From Cochlodiniinecator piscidefendens (GTDB taxonomy: Bacteria > Pseudomonadota > Alphaproteobacteria > Rhodobacterales > Rhodobacteraceae), in NCBI RefSeq assembly GCF_011326755.1, contig NZ_JAAOIE010000001.1:770344-834343 (forward strand): DNA of 64,000 nt. The letters are read 5' to 3'. The translations under genes were made by a program, and so were the position numbers. Below are positions 1-7,785 of the stretch, piece by piece. A model generated the notes under the pieces. That model did no database searches. It saw only the letters and a list, made by a program, of their open reading frames with translations, and was not told the origin of the DNA. Each line of letters begins with the position of its first letter. The stretch's first letter is position 1.

Positions 1-153
1 CTCTTAGCCAAATGGCCAAACCTGTCAGCTAATGTTTGATTTCTGGCTGCCATGCTTACTTTTTCAACCAAAGAACTGCTATTTTTATCGCCGCGGCGAA
101 TGACCTGTGTGGATAGCGCCTGCATAGCAAGACATATTTGAAGTAATTTCGCG

Positions 154-677
154 TTGGTAAGAAGCAGACTTGTGTTCGGCCTGTTACGGGCCTCCCGCAG
201 CCGTCCCGCGAGCCGCAGACAACGGTCTGATATGGTCACACTTGCGCATATCAAAGAACAGTCCCGCCTGAGCCTTGGTAGCTATGGCAGGCCACGAATG
301 ACGGAAGAACTTAAAGATATCGGCCTGAATGTTGGTCACCGCCGTGTGGGGCGGTTGATGCGCCAGAACGGCATATCGGTGGTCAGAACCCGCCAATACA
401 AGGTGACAACGGACAGTGATCATAAGTTCAACATCGCACCGAACCTACTGGATCGGGACTTCACAGCTGATGCGCCGAACCAGAAATGGGCTGGCGATAT
501 CAGCTATGTCTAGACCCGTGAGGGATGGCTATATCTGGCCGTCATCCTCGACCTGCATTCAAGGCGCGTCATTGGTTGGGCCGTCAGTAACCGCATGAAG
601 CGCGATCTGGCAATTAGGGCGCTGAAGATGGCGATTGCATTCCGGACACCGCCGCAAGACTGTATCCACCACACGGA
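154..677 (+). pseudogene. IS3-family transposase OrfB remnant, stop-interrupted and 3'-truncated
   Basis: The frame reads as the catalytic OrfB of an IS3-type element: a helix-turn-helix-like part (KEQSRLSLGSYGRPRMTEEL, GHRRVGRLMRQNGI) followed by the integrase-core sequence PNQKWAGDISYV and, after an in-frame TAG at 511-513, TREGWLYLAVILDLHSRRVI in the same frame. The TAG most likely replaces a TGG tryptophan codon, since relatives read YVWTREGW. Homology stops after CIHHTD at about 677, where the sequence passes directly into a tctA fragment. The N-terminal part and OrfA are missing; I see no gene in bases 1-153. The piece cannot encode active transposase. Calling it a one-ended relic of an insertion that broke tctA is inference. 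Confidence 0.8.
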
Positions 678-1379
678 TCAGCGATTGCTGCATTCATTTC
701 CTACGGTGAAGGCAAACGTCGTGCTCACAATCCTGAAAAGTGGGGGAAAGGAGCGCTGGAAGGCGTCGCTGCGCCGGAAGCGGCCAACAATGCTGTATCC
801 GGTCCGTCCATGGCACCCCTCTTGACCCTTGGTATTCCCGGATCAACCATCGGCGCGATCTTGTTGGGGGTCTTTTTGATTCATGGTATTCAGATCGGAC
901 CGACGCTGTTTCTGACGGACAAAGAATTGATCTATCGTCTATTTGCCTGCGGGATGATCGGCATTGCCGCCTATGGATTGATCGGATATTTTGGCGCAAC
1001 TCAGGTCGCGCGATTGATCTTGAAAATCCCGACGAACGTTCTGTATCCTCTTATCTTCCTGACGTCATTTGTTGCGGCTTATTCCGCGCGCGGCTCGATG
1101 TTTGATGTGACGGTCATGACCATCGCAGGGTTTGTCGGCTGGCTGATGCGCAAGTATGATTTCAACATTGCTGCCTTCGTGATTTCATTTGTGTTGGCGA
1201 AAGGTGCCGAAGAAACGTTCCGCCAGTCAATGTTGATGTCTGATGGTGGCGCGCTGGTCTTTGTCGAACGACCGATTGCTGCCCTTTTCCTTGCGATCGG
1301 GCTTGCGGCCATGGCGTTCCGCGTGCGGTCCATTTGGCAGGAACAGAAAATCGCCAAAGGAGGATTGGGCGATGCTTGA
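678..1379 (+). pseudogene. tctA: TctA-type tricarboxylate transporter permease, C-terminal fragment
   Basis: In the frame of the long ORF the open sequence extends upstream to about 678 and reads GSAIAAFISYGEGKRRAHNP, then GALEGVAAPEAANNA and a glycine-rich MAPLLTLGIPGS. These are typical of the large membrane subunit of tripartite tricarboxylate transporters. Several hydrophobic segments follow and the protein ends QEQKIAKGGLGDA. The normal protein is about 500 residues; roughly the first half is missing and is replaced by the transposase relic. No start codon or ribosome site precedes the join, although an internal ATG at 810 would give 189 residues. The stop overlaps the start of the next gene by 8 bases (1372-1379), so the two once formed an operon. 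Likely non-functional. Confidence 0.85.
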
Positions 1380-2454
1380 GTGGCCGCTGATGAAAAATAG
1401 CTATTCAAGTGTCGAGATGCGCGGGATTTGGTCCGAGTCGTCCACAGTTTCGGCGTGGATCAAGGTTGAACAGGCCTTGGCGCGTGTTCAGGCCGACGCC
1501 GGAGTGTTGCCCGACAAGGCCGCGGTTGCGATTGAGGGGTTTCGGGTCGCTGATCTGGACCAAGACCGGCTGCACAACTCCATGGAGCTGGTCGGGCGGC
1601 CCATTGTTGGGTTGGTTGACCAGATGCGCGAGCATGTCGGCGACGAACATGCACCCTATGTGCATTACAAAAGCACCACGCAGGATATTTTGGATACGGC
1701 TTTGGCCATGCAAATGAAGTTTGGGCTATCGGTTGTGATGGATGACACGCGCAAATTGATAACCGCACTGTCGGACCATATCAGCGCCCATCCGTCAACG
1801 CTAGTCCTTGGCCGAACCAATGGTCAACATGCCGTGCCGATGCTGCTGAGAACCAAACTGGAAGTGTGGCAGGCAGAATTGACGCGGCGCATGGCGGTTG
1901 CCAAAGAGGCGGGTATTCGCGGAGCGTTGGTTCAAGTGGGCGGGCCATTGGGCGATTTGTCCAACTACGAGGTCAAGTGCGATGTGGTCAAAGCGGGTAT
2001 GTCAAAAGCACTTGGTCTTGGGCGTGTTGATCCGCATTGGCAAAACGCTCGTGACGGGGTGGCCGATGTTGTCGGCGCACTAGGGGCATTGTGCGCAACC
2101 CTTTGCAAGATTGCGCACAACATCAATTTGCTGTCGTCCAGCGACATTGGTGAAGTCTATGAATTGCATGAAAACGGAAAAGGTGCGTCGTCGTCCATGC
2201 ACCACAAAAGGAATCAGCGGGCAAGCGAGTTTGCCGATGCTGTTGCTAGGCTCGGGCCGCAACGGTCTGAACAGATCGGCGAACTGACATTGCACCAGCA
2301 CGAACGTTCGGGTGGTGTGTGGGTTGCTGAATGGTTGGTCGTGCCAGAAGTCTTTTTGCTTACATCGGGCGCTTTGGTATGGTCCAACAAGATGCTTGCT
2401 GATCTGACCATTGATACAGATCGGATGGAGCAAAATCGCAGGCCTTCCGCTTAG
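1372..2454 (+). CDS. Fumarase/aspartase-superfamily lyase, 3-carboxymuconate cycloisomerase-like
   Basis: A 360-residue protein of the aspartase/fumarase/adenylosuccinate lyase superfamily, closest in feel to PcaB-type cycloisomerases. Visible family features are HYKSTTQDILDTALAMQMK (the substrate-binding TxQD-like region), LGRTNGQHAVP, and the C-terminal signature loop, here GASSSMHHKRNQRASEF. The usual loop is GSSxMPxKxNP; both prolines are changed (to H and Q), which is unusual for an active family member. I chose ATG 1372 because AAGGAGGA lies 7-15 bases upstream and because it overlaps the tctA stop. The longer frame from 1243 runs through tctA. The operon with a carboxylate transporter suggests catabolism of a dicarboxylic or aromatic-derived acid, but the exact substrate is unknown. 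Confidence 0.75.
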   Translation: MLEWPLMKNSYSSVEMRGIWSESSTVSAWIKVEQALARVQADAGVLPDKAAVAIEGFRVADLDQDRLHNSMELVGRPIVGLVDQMREHVGDEHAPYVHYKSTTQDILDTALAMQMKFGLSVVMDDTRKLITALSDHISAHPSTLVLGRTNGQHAVPMLLRTKLEVWQAELTRRMAVAKEAGIRGALVQVGGPLGDLSNYEVKCDVVKAGMSKALGLGRVDPHWQNARDGVADVVGALGALCATLCKIAHNINLLSSSDIGEVYELHENGKGASSSMHHKRNQRASEFADAVARLGPQRSEQIGELTLHQHERSGGVWVAEWLVVPEVFLLTSGALVWSNKMLADLTIDTDRMEQNRRPSA

Positions 2455-2549
2455 GGAATGCGTGCCACCGTTTCTGAACCTAGCCCGATAACGTTGGACC
2501 CCAAATTTCGCCAAAGGGATCGGCTAGTACATGGAGAAGGACGAGCAAC

Positions 2550-3299
2550 TTGACGGTCTCCTTCCTTGAACTGTTGTTCCTCATTGTCGCTGCGTTCCTG
2601 TCATCGGTGTGGACATCGATCATCGGTGTCGGTGGCGGGCCGTTGTTGATTTCGGCCATGCTCGGCATCATTCCCGCAGCGGCCATCATTCCGGTTCACG
2701 GTCTGGTGTCGCTCGCCGGAAACGTAAGCAGAATATCGTTGTCCATGCGCGACATCGTTCGCCCTATCTTTTGGCCATTCCTTGCAGGGGCTGCAGTCGG
2801 AGCGCTGGTCGGCACACAGGTTGTCGTGCAATTTCCGCCCGAGTTTCTGCCTTTGACGCTTGGTGCATTTATTCTTGTCACCACTTGGCTTCCTCTTTCA
2901 AGATTGGGGAGCATTGTGACGCTCGGCAAGACCGTTCGATACTCAGTGCTGGGGCTGGTCCAAACCTTCTTGTCGCTGTTTGTGGGGGCGGTCGGGCCGT
3001 TGGCCTCGCCGTTTTTGCTGAAAGATGATTTGTCGAAGGATCAGTTTGTCATCACAAATGCTTCCTTTGCCGCGACATTTCATACGTTGAAGGCGCTGGT
3101 GTTCGTTGTTGCAGGGTTTTCCGCGACAACGTTCGTTGTCGAGATTGTCAGTATGATCGTTGCCGTCACGCTGGGATCCTTAGTCGGTACCAAGCTGAGG
3201 GGGGTGGTTTCGAAAACCATATTCCGAAAGATGCTGATGATAGTGCTGACAGCCTTGTCACTACGAATGATTTATTTTGGTTTGGTTTGGTTATGGTGA
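2550..3299 (+). CDS. TauE/SafE-family membrane permease
   Basis: A 249-residue membrane protein with about seven to eight hydrophobic segments. The N-terminal half carries the glycine-rich IGVGGGPLLI motif in the first helix pair and the second half carries FVGAVGPLASPFLL, the repeated inverted motif typical of the TauE/SafE (sulfite exporter/anion permease) family. The start is TTG 2550, with GGAGAAGGA about 8 bases upstream; no in-frame ATG is better placed. It lies 95 bases after the lyase in the same direction and may belong to the same carboxylate or organosulfonate use unit. Substrates of this family are often unverified, so anion export or uptake is only a family-level assignment. Confidence 0.8.
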   Translation: MTVSFLELLFLIVAAFLSSVWTSIIGVGGGPLLISAMLGIIPAAAIIPVHGLVSLAGNVSRISLSMRDIVRPIFWPFLAGAAVGALVGTQVVVQFPPEFLPLTLGAFILVTTWLPLSRLGSIVTLGKTVRYSVLGLVQTFLSLFVGAVGPLASPFLLKDDLSKDQFVITNASFAATFHTLKALVFVVAGFSATTFVVEIVSMIVAVTLGSLVGTKLRGVVSKTIFRKMLMIVLTALSLRMIYFGLVWLW

Positions 3300-3314
3300 T
3301 CACGACCTGAAGAT

Positions 3315-3530
3315 ATGGGCAATGTTGAGCTCCGTATTATCGCCTACGAATTACTCGAATAGTTGCAACAAAACGTAACCGTAGACTGGCACTTAAAGGA
3401 AAGCGCCCGTGGCAAGCTCCGCGTCCTCGTTCGCCGGATTCTTAAAAAATTCGGTTATCCACCCGATCGTGCACCGGCAGCAATCAATACCGTCCTAACA
3501 GGCCGAAACCTTGTTACGCTGGTCTTAAGC
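3315..3530 (+). pseudogene. hsdR: Type I restriction enzyme HsdR, C-terminal remnant
   Basis: Reading from ATG 3315 gives LRIIAYELLE, an in-frame TAG at 3360-3362, then LQQNVTVDWHLKESARGKLR and RILKKFGYPPDRAPAAINTV. This matches the conserved C-terminal region of type I restriction subunits (xNVTxDWxxxESxRAxLRxxVKRxLxKYGYPPDxxxxAxxTVLEQAE). After GTCCTA near 3497 the reading switches to TGR. Restoring two bases would give VLEQAETL, so a 2-base deletion is also visible. The remnant therefore carries both a nonsense and a frameshift lesion. No hsdM or hsdS is nearby. It marks a former restriction-modification locus in this accessory stretch. Confidence 0.75.
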
Positions 3531-4035
3531 CTAAATTGCACTTCAATGGTTGTGGTCTTGTCACGCTTGCGTTCCGGCGTCTTGGGGCAGCTGGATGGAA
3601 AATAGCATGCGCTACCTTGCATGACGCAATTTACTTTAAATATCTGATACTTTACGAACATTAATTCGTTGGACTTGGCGGTATGCTATCAACGATACTT
3701 CTCAAATCGCGCAGTTTGTTACGGATTAACTTAATGCTTCAGAATATGCTCTTGGTCTCGTTTGGTACGATCCTCTCCGTCACTTCTATCGGCGGCGATG
3801 CTTGGGCTTAACTCGCTGAGAGCGACCTGTAGTGTCTCTCCAGTTTTCTTCTTCGGGTCATAAACATTGAAGGTGTAGAAGCCTCTAGGGTGGAGTAAAC
3901 GCACGCTTTTGGTCGGCACGGCATGTCGCTCGCAATGCATGAACATAGGACAACTGTGTTCCTTAGCTGAATGCGCGCAAACTGTTGATTTGCGTCTATA
4001 AGGGGAATCAATGATCGAACGAGTGAGGTGCATGC
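3531..4035. other. Intergenic stretch of accessory DNA
   Basis: About 500 bases without a convincing gene. The 5' part (to about 3610) may be a further decayed continuation of coding sequence after the HsdR relic. The rest is AT-richer. The only candidate is a weak minus-strand frame at 3731-3946, listed separately. I see no strong terminator or promoter that I would defend. Confidence 0.5.
3731..3946 (-). CDS. Possible small hypothetical protein
   Basis: The open frame on the minus strand would give about 71 residues from ATG 3946 (MFMHCERHAVPTKSVRLLHP to KRDQEHILKH) or about 101 from ATG 4033, which would be divergent from the gene at 4036. The product is polar and charged with a small Cys/His cluster near its N-terminus. 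There is no recognisable Shine-Dalgarno before either start and I do not recognise a family. It may be chance coding. Listed only so that the stretch is not treated as certainly empty. Confidence 0.2.
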   Translation of the reverse strand: MFMHCERHAVPTKSVRLLHPRGFYTFNVYDPKKKTGETLQVALSELSPSIAADRSDGEDRTKRDQEHILKH

Positions 4036-4725
4036 ATGAGCAGTGGCGACGAATACGAGCAGAGCGGAGACGACTATGGAGGGGGGACGCCCTTTGACGA
4101 TTGGCTGTCTCCGGCAGACATCTTCGGAAAGGAACAGTGGGAAGAAAACCAAATTGTGGTTGATCGCGCACATGACGGGAGTGCAGAGACCAATCGCAAT
4201 TTCAGGCAGATTTCATTCTACATCCCAACCGGCTTTCATTTTATGCTCGCTTACATTGAACACAAATCAGGCAAGATCGAAAAACGATACTGGGACGAAT
4301 ACAAAAAGCATTTCCCCAGAACGTTCAAAGGTGCACGCGCTGTTGATCTAGCGGTCAAAAAGGCAGTTGCTAGAACGATTCATAACGAGAACCATCACCA
4401 TCTTCACATGCTGGCCTTGGGTCACCATCCCCGGTTGGTACCGCTTCAAAGAGCGCTCGATTTGGAAGGAGGTTCTCTGACAGACGCAGAGGAAGAGGAC
4501 AGGCGACCAGCAGATGTAGTTCTCCTTCTTAAAAAATTACTACACAAGTCAGTGGGTTGGAGGTCGGAACTTCCGTCCTACCGCTCCTTTATCGAGTCCT
4601 TTCAATGGGACAAATTCACTAAAGAAGAGAAACGGTTGTTGGTAGATCTAATCGAGGATCTGCCGGAAAAACAGCAACGATTGGAACCAAATGCTTCTCC
4701 CGAATATGACGAGATCCCTTTTTAA
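4036..4725 (+). CDS. Hypothetical protein, partner of a convergent HTH gene
   Basis: A 229-residue soluble protein I do not recognise. The N-terminus is acidic and low-complexity (MSSGDEYEQSGDDYGGG). The centre has a basic part (KRYWDEYKKHFPRTFKGARA) and a histidine-dense stretch (HNENHHHLHMLALGHHP) around residues 115-132. The C-terminal third is predicted helical and charged, ending SPEYDEIPF. No signal peptide or membrane segment is present. ATG 4036 follows GTGAGG by about 6 bases. Its stop codon (4723-4725) directly abuts the stop of the convergent HTH protein (4726-4728) with no space, so the two genes probably moved together. Lying in mobile DNA next to an HsdR relic, it could be a defence or toxin-type gene, but that is only contextual. 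Confidence 0.6.
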   Translation: MSSGDEYEQSGDDYGGGTPFDDWLSPADIFGKEQWEENQIVVDRAHDGSAETNRNFRQISFYIPTGFHFMLAYIEHKSGKIEKRYWDEYKKHFPRTFKGARAVDLAVKKAVARTIHNENHHHLHMLALGHHPRLVPLQRALDLEGGSLTDAEEEDRRPADVVLLLKKLLHKSVGWRSELPSYRSFIESFQWDKFTKEEKRLLVDLIEDLPEKQQRLEPNASPEYDEIPF

Positions 4726-5412
4726 CTAGAAGAGATTATCACTGCCTGGCAAATCCTTGATCTTGTCAAGTAGGTCAGTCCCTTCCTGCATAGCAGAATC
4801 TAGCGCAGACCCCAAAGTCGACTCCGCCTTCTTCTTCGCTACCCGTCCGGCAAGTTTGCCCGTCCATGAAAAAACTTGGCTCAAGCGCCCTTTATCGATC
4901 TTGGGTGCTTCAAGCTCTTGCAAAACAGCTTTGAGGAGAACGATCAATTGCTGTTTAGCAACTTCTGAAGGGAAGACAGGCTGTGACGGATCGTCGTTCA
5001 AATTTGCCAATTGGTCTACCAATATTAGCAGCGACGACCGCACTTTCTCAATGTGATGCTGAATTTGGTCTGTGCTCACATCCACCCAAGCTACGTAACC
5101 GTTGGTTGCCTGCGCGTAGTCTCTCAGCGCGCGTAGAGCGGCTTTAAAGTAGACGGGGTCACTTAGCTGAGCACGTTCGATCTTACCGACTGTGTTGCCG
5201 CCAAAGTTCCCGATGTTGAGCGACATTGAAAGTTCCGACTGATTCAAGTTGTTCCTCTCTCGAAAGGCTATGATGGAACGGATCAGTCGGCTCGAAGCCT
5301 CTTCGTTGTTGATATAATAATCCGGATCTTTTTCGGCTTCCTCTAAAAGCTTGAGAAAATCTTGCGGTACAATAACAGCCCGTGGCGGATCGAAAGGTTC
5401 AAATTCAGACAT
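4726..5412 (-). CDS. XRE-like helix-turn-helix protein with helical C-terminal domain
   Basis: A 228-residue protein. Residues about 40-95 look like an XRE/Cro-type DNA-binding fold: IRSIIAFRERNNLNQSELSM followed by NTVGKIERAQLSDP, with the SEL...TVGKIE pattern of the recognition helix. The C-terminal two thirds is helical (DQIQHHIEKVRSSLLILVDQ, VAKQQLIVLLKAVLQELEAP) and ends in an acidic tail DLPGSDNLF. The start at 5412 is the first good ATG. It converges on the 229-residue gene at 4036 with abutting stop codons. A helical C-terminal effector or oligomerisation domain after an XRE head is common in regulators of mobile elements and defence islands; the precise role is unknown. Confidence 0.6.
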   Translation of the reverse strand: MSEFEPFDPPRAVIVPQDFLKLLEEAEKDPDYYINNEEASSRLIRSIIAFRERNNLNQSELSMSLNIGNFGGNTVGKIERAQLSDPVYFKAALRALRDYAQATNGYVAWVDVSTDQIQHHIEKVRSSLLILVDQLANLNDDPSQPVFPSEVAKQQLIVLLKAVLQELEAPKIDKGRLSQVFSWTGKLAGRVAKKKAESTLGSALDSAMQEGTDLLDKIKDLPGSDNLF

Positions 5413-5677
5413 GGTCGTTCATTCCTTCAAGAATCGTTTCGATCAAATTCCCCGCCCCTTCGTCCGATTAGCTTGTAAGCACTAACACTTACAAACCACT
5501 TTAACTGACGAATGCAAAGCCGATTTGTCAACGCCAGTTCGACCCAATCATGCAAGCTTTGGAAGGCACTGCTACGCTTCTGAGGCGGTGCATTCACTGG
5601 TATCCCAAATCTGACCAAGGTGCATGCAGTGAACCGCCCCTTGTTTGCCGGAGACCCAGAAGTAAGGATACTGGGTT

Positions 5678-6010
5678 ATGGAAAAGAACAAATGTGGAAA
5701 CAGATACTCACCTGAAGTGCGCGAGCGTGCTGTGCGGATGGTGTTTGAACATCAGGGCGAATTTGACAGCCAATCTGCTGCGATCAAATCGATTGCGCCT
5801 AAGATTGGTTGTGGGCCGGATACACTTCGGGCGTGGGTTCGGTGCACTGAGACGGATAGTGGTCGACGGGACGGCATAACGACCGCCGAACGGGACCGGA
5901 TCAAGGCTTTGGAACGTGAGAACCGTCAGCTTCGGCAAGCCAACGAAATCCTGAAGAAAGCATCAGCGTATTTCGCTCAGGCGGAGCTCGACCGCCCATT
6001 TCGGAAATGA
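5678..6010 (+). CDS. IS3-family transposase OrfA
   Basis: A 110-residue protein, full length for IS3 OrfA. It has an N-terminal helix-turn-helix ([20 protein letters not shown], then [14 protein letters not shown]) and a C-terminal leucine-zipper-like helix ([20 protein letters not shown]) that ends [15 protein letters not shown], the usual OrfA tail. ATG 5678 is preceded by a weak site. The OrfB start at 6007 overlaps the OrfA stop in an ATGA arrangement, and translation of OrfAB would need a -1 frameshift. OrfA is intact but its partner is truncated, so the pair is inactive. Confidence 0.85.
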   Translation: MEKNKCGNRYSPEVRERAVRMVFEHQGEFDSQSAAIKSIAPKIGCGPDTLRAWVRCTETDSGRRDGITTAERDRIKALERENRQLRQANEILKKASAYFAQAELDRPFRK

Positions 6011-6187
6011 TCGCCTTTATCAAAGAACATCGGAATATCTGCGGGGTCGAGTCGATTTGCCGGGTTTTGCAGATCGCCCCATCGACGTTTTATGCGCATC
6101 TGGCAGTTGAACGTGATCCCGAGCTAGCATCAGATCGCGTGAAAAGGGATGCTGAATTGCGTCCACAGATGAAGCAAGTCTGGGAAG
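6007..6187 (+). pseudogene. IS3-family transposase OrfB, N-terminal fragment
   Basis: The frame reads [20 protein letters not shown], then LQIAPSTFYAHLAVERDPEL and ELRPQMKQVWED, matching the N-terminus of IS3 OrfB. Similarity ends at VWED, where relatives continue into a conserved (N)xxVYGxRK motif. Here the sequence switches to an integrase-derived reading. Only about 60 of the usual 280 or so residues remain and the DDE catalytic core is absent. Confidence 0.8.
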
Positions 6188-6601
6188 ACAAGACGCCTGC
6201 GCATCCGTACTAACAAAAAGAAACGCTTAGCACACATCCCCGTCACCCCCCCTATGGCAGCAATTATTGACAGCACCCCGATTGACCGCTTCTTGATTTT
6301 AACTAATGCCAGCGGCGGAGCTTTAACAGCGCACCGCGCATCCGAAGGTTTACGACAATGGCGCGACAAGGCGAAGCTATCACCTGAGGACATTGGGTAT
6401 GATCTGCGATTGCAAGACACTCGAGGGACTGCCGCGACACGGCTACTAAACTCAGGCCTGTCTTTGGCTGAAATCGCAAACCATATGGGCTGGTCGGTAC
6501 GTTACGCAGCAAACGTTATTGAGCACTACGCGCGCGTTTCACCCGACGAAACGGATGCGGTTTTAGTGAAGTTGGCGCAACATCGAAAGAGCACATTTTG
6601 A
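6188..6601 (+). pseudogene. Tyrosine integrase, C-terminal catalytic fragment next to tRNA-Cys
   Basis: In the frame of the ORF starting at 6254 the open sequence extends upstream to the IS junction (RLRIRTNKKKRLAHIPVTPP). It contains the end of a tyrosine recombinase: LQDTRGTAATRLLNSGLSLA (position of the HxxR box, here with Q where H is usual), IANHMGWS and the terminal tyrosine region NVIEHYARVSPDET. The first half, including the first catalytic arginine, is missing because of the IS join. It stops 76 bases before the 3' end of tRNA-Cys and points towards it, as integrases of tRNA-integrated islands do, so it marks an older, inactivated integration event at tRNA-Cys. Confidence 0.75.
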
Positions 6602-6676
6602 GCAAAAACTGTAAAATGAATTGTAAAACGCGCTACTCGCTTATCGCCTACAACCGCGTAACCCATTGTTTTTATT

Positions 6677-6750
6677 TGGAGGCGAGTACGAGAATCGAAC
6701 TCGTGTACACGGATTTGCAATCCGCTGCGTCACCACTCCGCCAACTCGCC
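6677..6750 (-). tRNA. tRNA-Cys (GCA)
   Basis: On the minus strand a 74-base cloverleaf runs from 6750 to 6677. The acceptor stem GGCGAGU pairs with ACUCGCC, the discriminator is U and CCA is encoded (TGG at 6677-6679 on the plus strand). The anticodon loop UUGCAAA between 5-bp stems gives anticodon GCA. The TpsiC arm contains GUUCGAUUC. Its 3' end faces the integrase fragment at 6188-6601. Confidence 0.95.
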
Positions 6751-6988
6751 CCTATGGTGCAGTATCAGGAGACACTCCCAATCTGTTATGCTGAACAATC
6801 TCTATCCAGTAGAACTGTCCATTGTTGATGCAGCTTATTGCGTCTTTTTTACAGCTTGTCCAGCGCTGTTTTTCATAAAAGTTCACACATCGAAACACTG
6901 AAAAACAACGTCGTTCAATTGAAAAGAAAGCCAAATCCCAATGAGATATATGACGAGCACATATTTAAAATTATACCTGATATAAAAA

Positions 6989-7036
6989 AATGGTACCACC
7001 ACCCCGGCTCGAACGGGGGACCTCCTGATCCACAAT
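6989..7036 (-). repeat. Left attachment repeat (duplicated 3' part of tRNA-His)
   Basis: These 48 bases are identical to 16298-16345, the 3' part of tRNA-His plus two flanking bases, and include the encoded CCA, acceptor 3' strand, T arm and up to the anticodon. After 7036 the sequence departs from the tRNA (AAGCCAG instead of CAGGCGC), so no functional tRNA is present here. It is the distal attachment scar of the island. Confidence 0.93.
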
Positions 7037-7153
7037 AAGCCAGTAAGCTTTTAAAATCATAAGGATAAAGGATATATTTCCCACAACAAAGCGTGAACTT
7101 TTCATAAACATGGGAAATGGCCAATTCTAAAGAATTGACCTATCTCACACCCC

Positions 7154-7366
7154 CTATTCTCCCCGCTCAGCCGCCGCATCTAAATCCCATGAAAACGTGA
7201 CACCAACATCTTTACCGCAGCACCGACGACACCTCAGTTTCGCGATAATCTTGCTGAGGCAATAATTCTCACCATATTTGACGATCAGATCAGCGGCCCG
7301 CACTCCCTCTGACCCTTTGCCGCGCGGACAGCGCTTGCAGTGAGGGTACGCTTCGCATTTCCTGCC
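7154..7366 (-). pseudogene. Zinc-ribbon-like small protein, remnant without a start codon
   Basis: The minus-strand frame open from 7366 to the stop at 7154-7156 encodes 70 residues with two CxxC pairs: CEAYPHCKRCPRGKG near the start and KLRCRRCCGKDVG in the middle. The DLIVKYGENYCLSKIIAKLR between them resembles small zinc-ribbon proteins common in alphaproteobacteria, where a (D)LxxxxG...L..L..RLRCxxCG pattern recurs. There is no ATG in frame after the upstream stop; only an internal GTG exists. It is probably a decayed gene or the 3' part of one. The family assignment is from pattern only. Confidence 0.4.
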
Positions 7367-7411
7367 CTAATCACGTGGTTCTTCGAGCGTTTTGTTGAGC
7401 CAAAGGTTGAG

Positions 7412-7537
7412 ATGGCAAGGCAGGAAAATAGTTCGAAAATCGTCGTTCCTCCGGCCGTTTCTAATGCTCAGAAAATTGAAGACACTCGCAAAAATTTGGA
7501 CGAACTCAAGTATCGTCTAAAGAAAAAGAGTGGTTGA
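7412..7537 (+). CDS. Possible small hypothetical protein
   Basis: From ATG 7412 the frame gives 41 residues, MARQENSSKIVVPPAVSNAQ to LKYRLKKKSG, with a charged helical C-terminus; a GTG at 7340 would add 24 residues. No clear ribosome site is visible. It does not resemble a family I know and may be chance. Confidence 0.2.
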   Translation: MARQENSSKIVVPPAVSNAQKIEDTRKNLDELKYRLKKKSG

Positions 7538-7785
7538 TAAATCCGCCATGCCAAAACTCGAGCCTATTGCGAGCAGGGACCGTACCCAGCCCATAATTAC
7601 CAATCTGATGCGAGTTTGGTTACGGTTGCCGCTCATGCACAAATTGTGCCTCGACTTCACGAAAGCGGTCATTCAAGCTATTACAAACAGGTTTTAGCCA
7701 TCAACGGCAGGTTCGAGCCCAAGTTGACAATAGTCAGAAGAAATAGTCACTTACGCCAATTGATCATCCTGACGGGGGTTTTGAC

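Larger units (their letters stand above)
5630..6187 (+). mobile_element. IS3-family insertion sequence, right end missing
   Basis: The left end appears to begin at TGAACCGCCCC (5630-5640), followed by the overlapping OrfA and OrfB frames of an IS3-type element. The right half, including most of the DDE catalytic domain and the right inverted repeat, is gone: at about 6187 the OrfB frame passes into an integrase fragment. I see no target-site duplication. The element is distinct from the remnant at 154-677 and cannot transpose on its own. Confidence 0.7.

Noticed and set aside
1-153. Possible left inverted end of the first IS
   Set aside because: No matching inverted partner at the right side and no OrfA sequence, so no end can be defined.
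6830-7124. Small frames on both strands over the left attachment scar
   Set aside because: They arise in AT-rich intergenic DNA and cross the tRNA scar; no ribosome sites or family pattern.
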